Source: Microlunatus sagamiharensis (lineage in GTDB: Bacteria; Actinomycetota; Actinomycetes; Propionibacteriales; Propionibacteriaceae). Taken from it: DNA of 64,000 nucleotides. Under the pieces are notes generated by a model. That model saw nothing but the letters and a program-made list of their open reading frames with translations, had not been told where the DNA came from and searched no databases. Of the stretch, positions 45,237 through 54,649 are shown piece by piece (position 1 is the stretch's first letter; each line of letters begins with the position of its first letter). A program made the translations under genes and the position numbers. The stretch covers positions 1,178,001 through 1,242,000 of the forward strand of contig NZ_LT629799.1 in NCBI RefSeq assembly GCF_900105785.1, written 5' to 3'.

Positions 45237-47057
45237 GTGAACGTCAGCGAGCACATCGTCGAGCGTCTGCACGCCTGGGGCGTGGGCCGGGTCTACGGCT
45301 ACGCGGGGGACGGCATCGGGGGCGTGCTCGCCGCCCTGGCACCCCGCCACGCCGACACCGGTCCGGGCCACATCGACCTCGTGCAGGTGCGTCACGAGGA
45401 GACGGCGGCCTTCGCCGCGACGGCCGACGTCAAGTACGGCGGCAACCCGATCGGCTGCTGCGTGGTCACCAGCGGGCCCGGCGCGCTGCACGCGCTGAAC
45501 GGCGTCTACGACGCGCTGCTCGACCGGGTCCCGGTCGTCGCGGTCCTCGGACAGACGGCGTCGAGCGCGATCGGCACCGGCTACTACCAGGAGGTCGACC
45601 TGGCCAGCGTCTACAAGGACGTGGGTCGCGCCTACCTGCAGACGATCACCGACGCCTCGCAGGTGCAGCACATGGTGGACCGCGCCTGCCGGACCGCGCT
45701 CGCCGAACGCCGCCCGGTGGTCCTCATCGTGCCCAGCGACGTCCAGGAGCGCGACGCCGTCGTCGACCCGCCGGACGCCCACGGCTACGTGCACACCAGC
45801 ACGGTCCCGAGCAGCCCGCCGAACGGGGCGGCGGCCGCGGACGTGGCCCGCGCTGCGGAGGTGCTGAACGCCGGGCGCAAGGTCGCCCTGCTCGTCGGCG
45901 CGGGCGCACTCGGGCACTCGGGGCTCGTCGAGCAGGTCGCCGACCGCCTGGGTGCCGGGGCGGCCAAGGCGTTGCTGGGCAAGACCGTCCTCGACGACCG
46001 GCTGCCGTGGGTCACGGGGGCGATCGGGCTGCTCGGCACCACGACGAGCTGGCACCTGATGCGCCACTGCGACACCCTGCTGATCATCGGCTCGAAGATG
46101 CCGTACTCGGAGTACTACCCCGAGCCGGGGCAGGCCCGCGCCGTGCAGATCGACCTCGACGGCGCCGCCATGGGCCTGCGCTACCCGACCGAGGTGAACC
46201 TGACCGGCGACGCCGGCGCCACCCTCGAGGCGCTGCTGCCGCTGCTCGAGCAGCACGACGACGACTGGCGCGAGGAGATCGCGCAGCACAAGCGGCGTTG
46301 GGACGACTACTCGGCCGAGCGTGCGGCGGCGAAGGCCGACCCGGTCAACCCCGAGGCGGTCGTCCGCGGCATCTCGCGGCGGCTGGCGAGCGACGCGATG
46401 GTCGCCGTCGACTGCGGCACGGCGACGAGCTGGTACGCCCGCGACCTCGACCTCGGGCCGAGCCACCTGGGCAGCCTCGCCGGGCTGCTGCTGTCCATGG
46501 GCGGCGGCATGCCGTACGCGATCGCGGCCAAGATGGCCAACCCGGGGCGCCCGCTGCTCGCGATGATCGGCGACGGTGCGATGCAGATGAACGGCATCAA
46601 CGAGCTGATCACGGTCAAGCGCTACTGGGAGCGCTGGGGCGACCCCGCGTTCGTCGTCCTCGTGCTCAACAACCGCGACCTGTCCTACGTCTCCTGGGAG
46701 ACCCGCGGCACGCTCGGCGCCCCGCCGGACCCGGAGATCGCCTTCCTGCCCGACGTCCCCTACGCCGACTGGGCCAGGCTGCTGGGCCTCGACGGCGCGC
46801 GGATCGAGCGTCCCGACCAGGTCGACGAGGTGCTCGACGCCGCCTTCGCCGCCGACCGCCCGTTCGTCATCGACGCGGTGGTCGACGCCGACGTCCCGCT
46901 GATCCCGCCGCACCTGACCGCGAGCCAGGTGCTGCTGACGGCCAAGGCCGAGTTCAGCGGCGACCCGGCCTTCTTCGGCATCGTCGCCGAGGGCCTGCGT
47001 GAGACCGTGGTCAGCAAGGCGAAGGCCGTGCTGGGGAAGCACGGCTCGAAGGACTGA
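45237..47057 (+). CDS. Thiamine-diphosphate-dependent enzyme (pyruvate oxidase/acetolactate-synthase-like)
   Basis: The protein has 606 residues. The ThDP fold is complete: catalytic Glu in VRHEETAAFAA near residue 51, a first domain ending with VVLIVPSDVQ, a middle domain, and a C-terminal ThDP-binding motif MIGDGAMQMNGINELIT and VVLVLNNRDLSYVSWE (GDG...NN). The shape is closest to PoxB-like pyruvate oxidases, but the exact substrate is uncertain. GTG at 45237 has CAGGCT six bases upstream, a leaderless pattern of its own. Confidence 0.88.
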   Translation: MNVSEHIVERLHAWGVGRVYGYAGDGIGGVLAALAPRHADTGPGHIDLVQVRHEETAAFAATADVKYGGNPIGCCVVTSGPGALHALNGVYDALLDRVPVVAVLGQTASSAIGTGYYQEVDLASVYKDVGRAYLQTITDASQVQHMVDRACRTALAERRPVVLIVPSDVQERDAVVDPPDAHGYVHTSTVPSSPPNGAAAADVARAAEVLNAGRKVALLVGAGALGHSGLVEQVADRLGAGAAKALLGKTVLDDRLPWVTGAIGLLGTTTSWHLMRHCDTLLIIGSKMPYSEYYPEPGQARAVQIDLDGAAMGLRYPTEVNLTGDAGATLEALLPLLEQHDDDWREEIAQHKRRWDDYSAERAAAKADPVNPEAVVRGISRRLASDAMVAVDCGTATSWYARDLDLGPSHLGSLAGLLLSMGGGMPYAIAAKMANPGRPLLAMIGDGAMQMNGINELITVKRYWERWGDPAFVVLVLNNRDLSYVSWETRGTLGAPPDPEIAFLPDVPYADWARLLGLDGARIERPDQVDEVLDAAFAADRPFVIDAVVDADVPLIPPHLTASQVLLTAKAEFSGDPAFFGIVAEGLRETVVSKAKAVLGKHGSKD

Positions 47058-47128
47058 GCCCGCGAGGCTTCCGGACCCGGTCGGAGGGCTTCGCCGGCAC
47101 GCTCCCCGAGCGTGTCTCAGCCACGACC

Positions 47129-47298
47129 CCTGAGCTTGTCGAAGGGCTTCGCCAGCACGCTCCCTCAGTCTGTTGAAGGGCCGAGTCAGCACGCTCCCTG
47201 AGCCTGTCGAGGGGCCGAGTCAGCACGCTTTCTGAGCCTGTCGAGGGGCCGAGTCAGCACGCTCCCTGAGCTTGTCGAAGGGCCCGGAACGGGTTGGC
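47129..47298 (-). repeat. Five tandem 34-bp repeats with a GCYTGTCGARGGGC core
   Basis: The core CCTGAGCTTGTCGAAGGGC or a variant starts at 47129, 47163, 47197, 47231 and 47265, exactly 34 bases apart, joined by CGAGTCAGCACGCTC-like spacers. Read on the minus strand the core is GCCCTTCGACARGCTCAGG, the same element as the six copies near 16.6 kb. A weaker relic precedes it near 47,105. Confidence 0.85.
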
Positions 47299-47322
47299 GT
47301 GCCAGCAGCAGCGGGACGCCAA

Positions 47323-47355
47323 CCTCTTCGAGGCCCTTCGACAGGCTCAGGGGGC
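47323..47355 (+). repeat. Single inverted copy of the TTCGACAGGCTCAGG element
   Basis: CTCTTCGAGGCCC then TTCGACAGGCTCAGGGGGCGT, facing the opposite way to the five tandem copies. It is nearly identical to the left end of the 16.5-kb repeat block. Confidence 0.8.
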
Positions 47356-47372
47356 GTCGCCCGGCCGGCGTG

Positions 47373-48308
47373 TCAGCGCGCGTCTCGGTCGCGGCGGGCG
47401 GCGGTCGAGCCCTGGGGGACGATCACGTCGAGCGCGTTCGGCGAGACGGTGAAGGAGACCGGCGTCGTCGCGATCACCTCGCCGTCGACGTTGACCTGCA
47501 CGGGGTGGTCGGTGGCCAGGTCGACCGCGCGGGTGCGCAGGTGCAGCACCTCGGGGTGCTCCACGAAGCCGCCGGAGCGGAAGAAGCGGGCGATGTTCAC
47601 GTGCTGGCGCAGACGGCCGTGCGGGATCGCGTACACGTCGAGGGCGTGGTCGTCGATGCCGGCCTGCACCGACACGGCGTTGCCGCCGCCGTAGAAGCGG
47701 CCGTTGCCCACGGCGAGCTGGAGCAGGTGGTCGAGGCGCACGGGCGCGTGGTCGCCGGCGGGGAAGGTCAGCTCGACGTCGAAGGCGCGGTGGCGGCGGT
47801 AGGCCGGCACCGCTGCGACCGGGTACGCGAGCGGCCCGAGCCGGCGCTTGAGGACAGGGCTCAGGGCGTTGGCGACCTCGACCGACAGCCCGAGCGAGGC
47901 GACGTTCAGGAACGCCGTGCCGCCCATGCGGCCCACGTCGATGTCGACGACCTTGCCCGTCGCGACGGTCTCGCAGGCCGCGGCGAGGCCGAGCGGGAGC
48001 TCCAGGGTGCGGGCGAGGTCGTTGGCCGTGCCGAGCGGCAGCACGCCGAGCGTGACGTCGGTGCCGGCGAGCACGTCGACGACGCTGCTGAAGGTTCCGT
48101 CACCGCCGCCGACCACGATCAGCTTGCGGCCCCGCTCGACCGCCTGCTCGACGGTCTCGCGCAGCCGCGCCGGGTCGGTGACCGGGAACGCCTCGGCGAC
48201 GTCGACGCCGCGACCGACGAGCAGCCGCTGGGCCTCCTCGAAGGCCTCGGCCCCCCGCCGGGAGCCGGTGTTCACGACGAGGGCGGCCTGCTCGGTCGTC
48301 GGCGTCAT
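47373..48308 (-). CDS. Diacylglycerol/lipid kinase family protein (YegS-like)
   Basis: The protein has 311 residues. It carries the DAGK catalytic signature VVGGGDGTFSSVVDVLAGTD and GVLPLGTANDLARTL. ALVVNTGSRRG at the start is the nucleotide-site strand, and the C-terminal half is the beta-sandwich with VGNGRFYGGGNAVSVQAGIDDHALDVY, including the family's GGG and DG loops. It phosphorylates a lipid alcohol such as diacylglycerol at the inner membrane face. The ATG at 48308 is the first good start. Confidence 0.93.
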   Translation of the reverse strand: MTPTTEQAALVVNTGSRRGAEAFEEAQRLLVGRGVDVAEAFPVTDPARLRETVEQAVERGRKLIVVGGGDGTFSSVVDVLAGTDVTLGVLPLGTANDLARTLELPLGLAAACETVATGKVVDIDVGRMGGTAFLNVASLGLSVEVANALSPVLKRRLGPLAYPVAAVPAYRRHRAFDVELTFPAGDHAPVRLDHLLQLAVGNGRFYGGGNAVSVQAGIDDHALDVYAIPHGRLRQHVNIARFFRSGGFVEHPEVLHLRTRAVDLATDHPVQVNVDGEVIATTPVSFTVSPNALDVIVPQGSTAARRDRDAR

Positions 48309-48353
48309 GCCCCGAAGAGTAGGGCGCGACCCTTTGTGGAGCCTGTCAGCGGC

Positions 48354-48956
48354 TCAGCCGGGCCGGGTGATGTCGAACCGCTCGCCGAGCTCGTAGTAGG
48401 CGCTCGGGCCGCCGCCGCGCACGACGGGCTCGGCGAGCTCGGTGCGGTAGACGCCGTCCTCGATCAGGGCGGGGTCGATGTGGACCCCGACCACCTCACC
48501 GGTGCACCACCAGTTGTCCGACGGGGTCCCGTCGGCGGCCAGCAGGCGGACCACCTGCGCCGTACGACACTCGAAGCTGACCGGCGCGTCCGCCACCCGG
48601 GGCGCGTCGACCTCGGCGCAGTCGAGCCCGGCCAGTCCGGCGCGGTCGAACTCGTCCACCTGCTCCGTCGTCGACGTCGCGTTCATCCGCTCGGCGAGCT
48701 CGCGGGTCACGAGGTTCCAGGTGAAGACGCCGGTCTCCTCGGCGTTGCGCACGCTGTCCTTGTAGCCGTTGCTGCTGAACCCGACGAGCGGTGGGGTGTA
48801 CGCGAGCGCGGTGAAGAAGCTGTACGGCGCGAGGTTGCGGAAGCCGTCGGTCGCCCGCGTGCCGATCCAGCCGATCGGGCGGGGGGCCACGATCGCGTTG
48901 AACGGGTCGTGGGCCAGCCGGTGACCCTCGGACGGCCGGTAGAAGTGGTCGCTCAC
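48354..48956 (-). CDS. Flavin reductase-like FMN-binding split-barrel protein
   Basis: The protein has 200 residues. It has the flavin-reductase-like pattern: HDPFNAIVAPRPIGWIGTRA, NLAPYSFFTALAYTPPLVGF, then TGVFTWNLVTRELAERMNAT, with the central NWWCTGEVVGVHIDP. The RPIGW motif holds the FMN phosphate. Such proteins reduce flavins or act on unknown substrates with FMN. GTG at 48956 is chosen because TTGGCT lies six bases upstream; a TTG at 48968 would add four residues. Confidence 0.85.
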   Translation of the reverse strand: MSDHFYRPSEGHRLAHDPFNAIVAPRPIGWIGTRATDGFRNLAPYSFFTALAYTPPLVGFSSNGYKDSVRNAEETGVFTWNLVTRELAERMNATSTTEQVDEFDRAGLAGLDCAEVDAPRVADAPVSFECRTAQVVRLLAADGTPSDNWWCTGEVVGVHIDPALIEDGVYRTELAEPVVRGGGPSAYYELGERFDITRPG

Positions 48957-49002
48957 CCGGCGAGCCAACCACGTCGCGCAAGCGGCCCGCCCCTCGCCGA
49001 CC

Positions 49003-49049
49003 GGTAGGTTGCCGCGCGGTCTCCGCCGGGAGACGCGCTGCGACCTACC
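49003..49049. repeat. Hairpin element with GGTAGGTTGCCGCG core, copy A
   Basis: GGTAGGTTGCCGCGC (49003-49017) pairs at 13 of 15 positions with 49035-49049 around a 17-base loop. It lies between two minus-strand genes, just after the carbonic anhydrase gene. Copy B at 57.6 kb shares the left arm exactly. Confidence 0.7.
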
Positions 49050-49062
49050 GCTCGACGGGTCG

Positions 49063-49563
49063 TCAGAGGACCTGCTCGAGCGCCCCGCTGTCGACGTCGT
49101 AGAGGAAGCCGCCCACGAGCGCCCGCTCGCCGACGTGGGGGTGGGTGCGCAGCAGGTCGACGTCCTCGATCAGCCGCGCCCGCTGGTCGGTCGAGGCGCC
49201 GATCGTGAGGTCGGAGAGGTCCTCGCCCGTCTCGTCCGCCACGCGCGCGACGATGTCGGCGTCCTCGCCGCTGGCCATGGCGCAGCGGGTGTGCGGGACG
49301 ACGAGGATGCGCTCGACCCCGAGCAGGTGCACACCGAGCACGCAGCCGATCAGCGCGTCGGGCGTCAGCCGCCCGCCCGGGGTCCGGATGATCTTCGCGT
49401 CGCCGGTGTTCAGCCCGATCATCTCCAGCGGCTCGATGCGCGAGTCCATGCAGGTGATCATGGCGACGCCCGCCCGGGCGATGCCGTCGAAGCCGGTGAG
49501 GCCGAAGTCCTTCTGGTACTCCGCGTTCGCCGCGAGGAGGTCCTGGAAGTCACGTGTGGTCAC
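49063..49563 (-). CDS. Beta-class carbonic anhydrase
   Basis: The protein has 166 residues and interconverts CO2 and bicarbonate. Zinc ligands are all visible: Cys38 and Asp40 in ITCMDSRIEP, His91 and Cys94 in VVPHTRCAM, with the Asp-Arg dyad of CMDSR. The C-terminal half is short, as in the actinobacterial class. GTG at 49563 has TAGCAT seven bases upstream on the minus strand. Hairpin element A follows. Confidence 0.93.
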   Translation of the reverse strand: MTTRDFQDLLAANAEYQKDFGLTGFDGIARAGVAMITCMDSRIEPLEMIGLNTGDAKIIRTPGGRLTPDALIGCVLGVHLLGVERILVVPHTRCAMASGEDADIVARVADETGEDLSDLTIGASTDQRARLIEDVDLLRTHPHVGERALVGGFLYDVDSGALEQVL

Positions 49564-49689
49564 GGAACCGATGCTACGAGCGGAGCCCCGCCTGCTCCAT
49601 CCATCGAGCCCCCGACGGACGCAGCGGCTCCGGCGGGCTCGTCACCTGGACGGCCGTCGCCCGGGTGATGCCCGAAGGGTGGGTCCAGG

Positions 49690-49797
49690 ACGAGGGCGCT
49701 GAGCGTGGATGGGCCTGGCGGGAGCACGGGCGCCGCGGTCGGAGGATGAACGGTGGTGGCGAGGGCGCCCGTGCGGATGGTTGCTCAGCGCCCTCGT
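49690..49797. repeat. 108-bp nested palindrome
   Basis: ACGAGGGCGCTGAGC (49690-49704) pairs perfectly with 49783-49797, and inside it GCACGGGCGCC (49724-49734) pairs perfectly with 49764-49774. The 29-base centre and the arms between are only partly paired. The element lies between the carbonic anhydrase start and the end of the phospholipase D gene and is not coding as far as I can see. Confidence 0.75.
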
Positions 49798-49837
49798 GCT
49801 GAGCTCGTTCGGCGCAGTCCTGAGCAGAGCCGCCTGA

Positions 49838-51523
49838 CTAGAACTTCCTGGCCCGACGGAGCCGCGCCGGGCGCCCGTCGGGGTCGTGCACCAGGCGGGT
49901 CATGGGCTTCGCCCACAGCCGCGTGAACCGTCCCAGCTGCGGTGACCGGAGCCGGCGCAGCCGCCCCGCAGGACGCGGGCCGACCTGGCCGCCGTCGTAC
50001 CAGGCGTCGAGCCGGGCGGCCGAGGCGGCGTATGCGTCGAACATGGCGTGCGGGTCCACGCAGTCGCCCATCGTGGACAGCAGGTCCGCGTCGTCGGCGT
50101 CGACGGGCCGGTTCGTGGCCAGCAGGTGCCCGGTGTCCCCGGGGAACCGGGCGGCGCCGACCTCGCGGTCGAGGTGCTCGGCGGCCAGCGTCAGCCGCAG
50201 CCGGCGCGCGTACGCGGACACGCCCGGCTCGTCCTCCGGCCCGGCCTCGTCGACGACGACCGCGGAGAGCTCGGAGTCGTGGGTCCAGCTGCGGCGGTTG
50301 AAGTTGTCGGAGCCGACCGTGGCCCAGACGTCGTCCATGACGCAGACCTTGGCGTGCACGTAGACGGGCCGGCCGGCGTGGTTCTCGAGGCTGTAGAAGG
50401 CGACCCGGTCGCCGCCGGCGCCTTCGAGCAGCTCGAGGGTCTCCTGGCGGGCGAAGTCCTGCGGGACGCGCGACAGCGTCGACGCCTGGTCGGGCACGGG
50501 CGGCAGCACCGCGAGCACCCGCAGGTCCGGGCTGGAGCGCAGCGCCTCGTCGATCGCGCGGGCGACGTCGGGGGACCACAGGTACTGGTCCTCGATCGAC
50601 ACCAGGCGCCGGGCCCGGCGCAAGGCCTTGCCGTAGCCACGGGCCACGCTGCGCTCGCCGCCGCGGGCGAACGGGTAGTCGCGGCCGTGGCGCAGGTTGG
50701 GGTAGGTCCGCAGCAGCTGGACGGTGTGCGTCCCGCCCTCGACCGGCGCGGGCGGCGGTGCCTGCGCGGGCAGCGGGTCGGGGGAGAGGTCGGCCCGCGT
50801 GAGCTTGTCGTGGAGCCAGAAGAGCGGGTTCTGGCTGAGCGGCGTCGGGTCGGTCCACCGCTCGCGGAACACCGTCTCGACGTCGTGCACGGCCGGGCCG
50901 GAGATGACGACCTGGACGTCGTGCCAGGCCGGCGTCGGCCCGTACGCCGGGGCCATCGGCTGGGGTTGCGGGTCGCCCTCGTGGCGGGCGTCGTCACGCC
51001 GGCTGTGGGAGAGGTCGATCCCGCCCACGTACGCGACGTCGTCGGCCGGCCGGCCCTGGTAGCGGATGACGACGAGCTTCTGGTGGTGCGAGCCGCCGGT
51101 GCGCACGCGCATGTCGAGCAGCGCCTCCGCGCCCTGCTCCTGGAGCCGGATGCCCAGGGTGCGGTTCTCGTGGGCGGAGAAGGACAGCGCGTCGAGGTGG
51201 CTGCGCCAGATCAGCCCGCGGACGTCGACACCGCGGCGGTCGGCCTCGCCGAGGACCCGCAGCACGTCGCTGCCCTCGGTGCCCAGCAGCTGCTCGTCGC
51301 CGTCGCCGCGCCAGTCGGTGAACAGCACCAGGTCGCCCGGGCGGGCCGCCTCGACGCGCTCGACGAGGTGCGCGAAGTACGCGCTGCCGTGGATGAGCGG
51401 CCGCACGACGTTTCCGTGCGACCAGGCCTCGTCACCGGGGTGCTGGTCGTCGAGGACCGTACGCGGGTTGGCGCGCTCCTCCTTGCCGATCAGCCACTCG
51501 GCGGGGTCGACGTCAGGGGGCAC
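49838..51523 (-). CDS. Phospholipase D-family protein with two HKD-type motifs
   Basis: The protein has 561 residues. The second HKD motif is canonical (YVHAKVCVMDDVWATVGSDN, H-x-K-x4-D). The first reads GGSHHQKLVVIRYQG, with Arg in place of the Asp, as I recall seeing in other actinobacterial members of this group. No signal peptide is found, so it may act inside the cell on membrane lipid. A substrate such as phosphatidylglycerol, cardiolipin or phosphatidylcholine is possible. The GTG at 51523 is the first start. Confidence 0.88.
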   Translation of the reverse strand: MPPDVDPAEWLIGKEERANPRTVLDDQHPGDEAWSHGNVVRPLIHGSAYFAHLVERVEAARPGDLVLFTDWRGDGDEQLLGTEGSDVLRVLGEADRRGVDVRGLIWRSHLDALSFSAHENRTLGIRLQEQGAEALLDMRVRTGGSHHQKLVVIRYQGRPADDVAYVGGIDLSHSRRDDARHEGDPQPQPMAPAYGPTPAWHDVQVVISGPAVHDVETVFRERWTDPTPLSQNPLFWLHDKLTRADLSPDPLPAQAPPPAPVEGGTHTVQLLRTYPNLRHGRDYPFARGGERSVARGYGKALRRARRLVSIEDQYLWSPDVARAIDEALRSSPDLRVLAVLPPVPDQASTLSRVPQDFARQETLELLEGAGGDRVAFYSLENHAGRPVYVHAKVCVMDDVWATVGSDNFNRRSWTHDSELSAVVVDEAGPEDEPGVSAYARRLRLTLAAEHLDREVGAARFPGDTGHLLATNRPVDADDADLLSTMGDCVDPHAMFDAYAASAARLDAWYDGGQVGPRPAGRLRRLRSPQLGRFTRLWAKPMTRLVHDPDGRPARLRRARKF

Positions 51524-51594
51524 GAGGACCGAGCCTGCCCGATCGCTCCGCGCGGGACGGGCCCGGGGCCCGCCGCCCGCAGCGCTGCCGGCGC

Positions 51595-54087
51595 TCAGCC
51601 CGCCGACCGGCTCGCCACGGCGACGATCGGCTGGCCCGCGGGCGCCCCCGAACCGTCACGTCTGCCGTCGGCGGCGGGCAGCTCCACCGGCGCCCCGCTG
51701 GCCGCCGCGGCGACGGCGGGCGGCGGGCCGACCCAGGCGAGCAGGAGGGTGTCCTCGCCCTTGAGGAAGCGGTGGCAGCGGACCCCGCCGGTCGCCCGGC
51801 CCTTGGCCGGGTACTCCGTGAGCGGGGTGACCTTGACCGTCCCCGCGTCGGTGCCCGGCAGGGCCGACGAGCTGCCGGCGACGGTCACGACGACGCTGCC
51901 GGCCGCGCCGGCCTCGCTCGACGGGTCGGTGACGCCGAAGAAGACGGCGGAGACCTTGGGGGCCAGCCGGACGCCGGCCATGCCGCCGCCGCCGCGGCCC
52001 TGCGGGCGCACGGCGCTCGCCGGGAAGTGCAGCAGCTGGGCGTCGCCGGTGACGAAGACCAGGTCCGCCCCACCAGGTCCTGCGGCCGCCTGCTCCTCGG
52101 TGAGCTCCACCGCGCCGACGACCTCGTCGGAGTCGTCGAGGCGGATGACCTCCCACGCGTCGCGGTTCAGGACCTCGGGCGCGACGCGCTTGACCACGCC
52201 GGCCGCGGTCCCGAGCGCGAGGCCCGGTCCGTCGGTGCGCAGCGCGCTCAGCCCGAGCGCCCGCTCGCCGGGCTCGAGCGTGACGAGCTCGCTGACGTGC
52301 GTGCCGCCCTGCAGGTTCGGCGCGGAGGCCGTGGCCGGGACGGTGGGCAGGTCGAGGGCGTTGAGCCGGACGCAGCGCCCGCGGCTGGTCAGCAGGCCGA
52401 CGTCGGCGCGGGCGGTGGTCAGCACCCGCGCGACGACGACGTCGTGGTTGCTGCGCGGGCCCTCGCTCGCCAGCGGCTCGGCGTGCGGCGTCCGCGCCAG
52501 CAGCCCGGCCGAGGACATCAGCACCCAGCAGGGGTCGTCGGCGACCTCGAGCGGGACGGCCGCCGCCGTCGCCGCGGTGCCGCCGGCCGCGAGCAGGATG
52601 GTGCGGCGCGGGGTGCCGTGGGTCTTGGCGACCTCGGCCAGCTCGTCGGAGACGAGGGCGCGCAGGCGCTCGGGGTTGTCGAGGATCTCGCTCAGCGCGG
52701 CGATCTCGGCGCGGAGGGCGTCGCGCTCGGACTCGAGCTCGATCACGCTCAGGCGGGTGAGGCGGCGCAGCGGCATGTCGAGGATGTAGGTGGCCTGCAC
52801 GTCGGACAGGTCGAAGGCCTCGATCAGGCGGGTCTTCGCCTCGGCGGCGTCGTCGCTGGAGCGCACGATGGCGATGACGTCGTCGATGTCGACGATCGCG
52901 AGCAGCATCCCCTCGACCAGGTGCAGGCGGTCCTGCGCCTTGGCCCGGCGGAACTCGGTGCGCCGGGTCGTGACGTCGTAGCGGTGCTGGAGGTAGACGT
53001 CGAGCAGCTCGCGCAGCCCGAGCGTGCGCGGCTGGCCGTCGACGAGGGCGACGGCGTTGATGCCGAAGCTGTCCTCGAGCTTGGTGGCCTTGTAGAGCTG
53101 CTCGAGCAGCGCGTCGGCGTTGAAGCCGTTCTTGACCTCGATCACCAGCCGGGTGCCGTGGGCGCGGTCGGAGAGGTCCTTGACGTCGTGGATGCCCTGG
53201 AGCTTGCGCGACTGCACGCCGGTCTTGATCTGCTCGATCACGCGCTCGGGACCGACGAGGTAGGGCAGCTCGGTGATCACGATGCCCTTGCGCCGCGGGT
53301 GCACCTGCTCGACGCGCGCGGTGGCGCGGATGCGGAACGAACCGCGACCCGTCGCGTACGCGTCGCGCACCCCGTCGAGACCGATGATCTTGCCGCCGCT
53401 GGGAAGATCAGGACCCGGGATGAACCGCATCAGGTCGTCGAGGCCCGCCTTGGGGTGCTTGATCAGGTGCCGCAGCGCCTGCACCACCTCGACGAGGTTG
53501 TGCGGCGCGCAGTTCGTGGCCATGCCGACCGCGATGCCCGACGCGCCGTTGACGAGCAGGTTCGGGAAGGCGGCCGGCAGCACGACCGGCTCGACGTCCT
53601 TGCCGTCGTAGTTGGGGCGGAAGTCGACGGTGTCGGAGTCGAGGTCGGCCGTCATGGCCAGCGCCGCGGGCGCCATCCGGCACTCGGTGTAGCGCATCGC
53701 CGCCGGCCCGTCGTCGAGCGAGCCGAAGTTGCCGTGCCCGTCGACCAGGGTCAGCCGCATCGACCACGGCTGCGCGGTGCGCACCAGGGCGTCGTAGATC
53801 GCGCCGTCGCCGTGCGGGTGGTACTGACCCATCACCTGACCGACCACGCGCGCGCACTTGACGTGGCTGCGGTCGGGCCGGATGCCCATCTCCTCCATCC
53901 CGTAGAGGATCCGCCGCTGCACCGGCTTGAGCCCGTCCCTCGCGTCCGGCAGCGCCCGGCTGTAGATGACCGAGTAGGCGTACTCCAGGAAGCTCGTCTG
54001 CATCTCCGAGGAGACGTCGACGTCGAGGATGCGCTCGGTGAAGTCGTCGGCCGGAGGGCTGGACGGGGTGGTCGTGCGGCGGGCCAT
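51595..54087 (-). CDS. Type IIA topoisomerase A subunit (ParC-like)
   Basis: The protein has 830 residues. The breakage-reunion domain shows [39 protein letters not shown] and the active Tyr133 in [10 protein letters not shown]. Where GyrA normally has Ser83, this one has Gly ([10 protein letters not shown]), while the Asp of the D87 position is kept. The C-terminal beta-pinwheel is degenerate: no clear GyrA-box (QRRGGRG) is visible, consistent with a ParC-like decatenase rather than gyrase. Its partner is the ParE-like gene at 38.3 kb. GGGAG lies upstream of the ATG, 13 bases away. Confidence 0.93.
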   Translation of the reverse strand: MARRTTTPSSPPADDFTERILDVDVSSEMQTSFLEYAYSVIYSRALPDARDGLKPVQRRILYGMEEMGIRPDRSHVKCARVVGQVMGQYHPHGDGAIYDALVRTAQPWSMRLTLVDGHGNFGSLDDGPAAMRYTECRMAPAALAMTADLDSDTVDFRPNYDGKDVEPVVLPAAFPNLLVNGASGIAVGMATNCAPHNLVEVVQALRHLIKHPKAGLDDLMRFIPGPDLPSGGKIIGLDGVRDAYATGRGSFRIRATARVEQVHPRRKGIVITELPYLVGPERVIEQIKTGVQSRKLQGIHDVKDLSDRAHGTRLVIEVKNGFNADALLEQLYKATKLEDSFGINAVALVDGQPRTLGLRELLDVYLQHRYDVTTRRTEFRRAKAQDRLHLVEGMLLAIVDIDDVIAIVRSSDDAAEAKTRLIEAFDLSDVQATYILDMPLRRLTRLSVIELESERDALRAEIAALSEILDNPERLRALVSDELAEVAKTHGTPRRTILLAAGGTAATAAAVPLEVADDPCWVLMSSAGLLARTPHAEPLASEGPRSNHDVVVARVLTTARADVGLLTSRGRCVRLNALDLPTVPATASAPNLQGGTHVSELVTLEPGERALGLSALRTDGPGLALGTAAGVVKRVAPEVLNRDAWEVIRLDDSDEVVGAVELTEEQAAAGPGGADLVFVTGDAQLLHFPASAVRPQGRGGGGMAGVRLAPKVSAVFFGVTDPSSEAGAAGSVVVTVAGSSSALPGTDAGTVKVTPLTEYPAKGRATGGVRCHRFLKGEDTLLLAWVGPPPAVAAAASGAPVELPAADGRRDGSGAPAGQPIVAVASRSAG

Positions 54088-54186
54088 GCGGTCTCTGCGT
54101 CTCCCTGGGTCACGGGCGGGGTGCCCCGGCGATTCTGCCTGCCCGCGACGCCCGCGGACGCCACGGCGCGCGTACGGCGACGTCCC

Positions 54187-54192
54187 TAGGCT
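54187..54192 (+). promoter_or_regulatory. -10 element of leaderless GNAT-gene promoter
   Basis: TAGGCT lies seven bases before the GTG at 54200. Confidence 0.5.
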
Positions 54193-54199
54193 CGGGCGC

Positions 54200-54625
54200 G
54201 TGCCCTCCCCGGACCCGTCCTACCGCCTCGTCCCCGACGTCCCGCAGGTCGTCGACTACGTCCGCCTGCGCCGCGAGAGCGGCCTGACGCCCAAGACGCC
54301 CGAGCAGGCGGCGCTCGCCCTGCCCGGCGGGTGGGCTGCGGTGCACGTGGTCGAGGAGGGGACCGGGGAGACCGTCGGCATGGCCCGCGTCATCGGCGAC
54401 GGCGGCTGGTACTTCCACGTCGTCGACATGGCCGTCCTACCTGCCCACCAGCGCCGCGGCCTCGGCGACCGGATGCTCACCCACCTGCTCGACCTCGTCC
54501 GATCATCGGTCCCGCCGGGCTCGTACATCACGCTCATGGCGGACGCCCCCGGACGGCGGCTCTACGAGCGGCACGGCTTCCGCGACCCCTCGCCCCGCAC
54601 CGTCGGGATGTCGCTGCTGACCTGA
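54200..54625 (+). CDS. GNAT-family acetyltransferase
   Basis: The protein has 141 residues. The acetyl-CoA-binding motif A is VVDMAVLPAHQRRGLGDRML (Q/RxxGxG/A as QRRGLG), after the strand GWYFHVVDMAV. LMADAPGRRLYERHGFRDPS is motif B with the usual Y..GF. It is similar in size and order to YjaB/YkkB-type members, but the substrate is unknown. The divergent neighbour is the ParC-like gene. Confidence 0.9.
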   Translation: MPSPDPSYRLVPDVPQVVDYVRLRRESGLTPKTPEQAALALPGGWAAVHVVEEGTGETVGMARVIGDGGWYFHVVDMAVLPAHQRRGLGDRMLTHLLDLVRSSVPPGSYITLMADAPGRRLYERHGFRDPSPRTVGMSLLT

Positions 54626-54649
54626 ACTCGCCCTGGCACCGGCGCCCGG

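Larger units (their letters stand above)
47058..47372. other. Repeat-filled gap between converging ThDP-enzyme and lipid-kinase genes
   Basis: I see no gene in these 315 bases. It is nearly filled by the 34-bp tandem repeats and one inverted copy of the same core. Confidence 0.6.
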
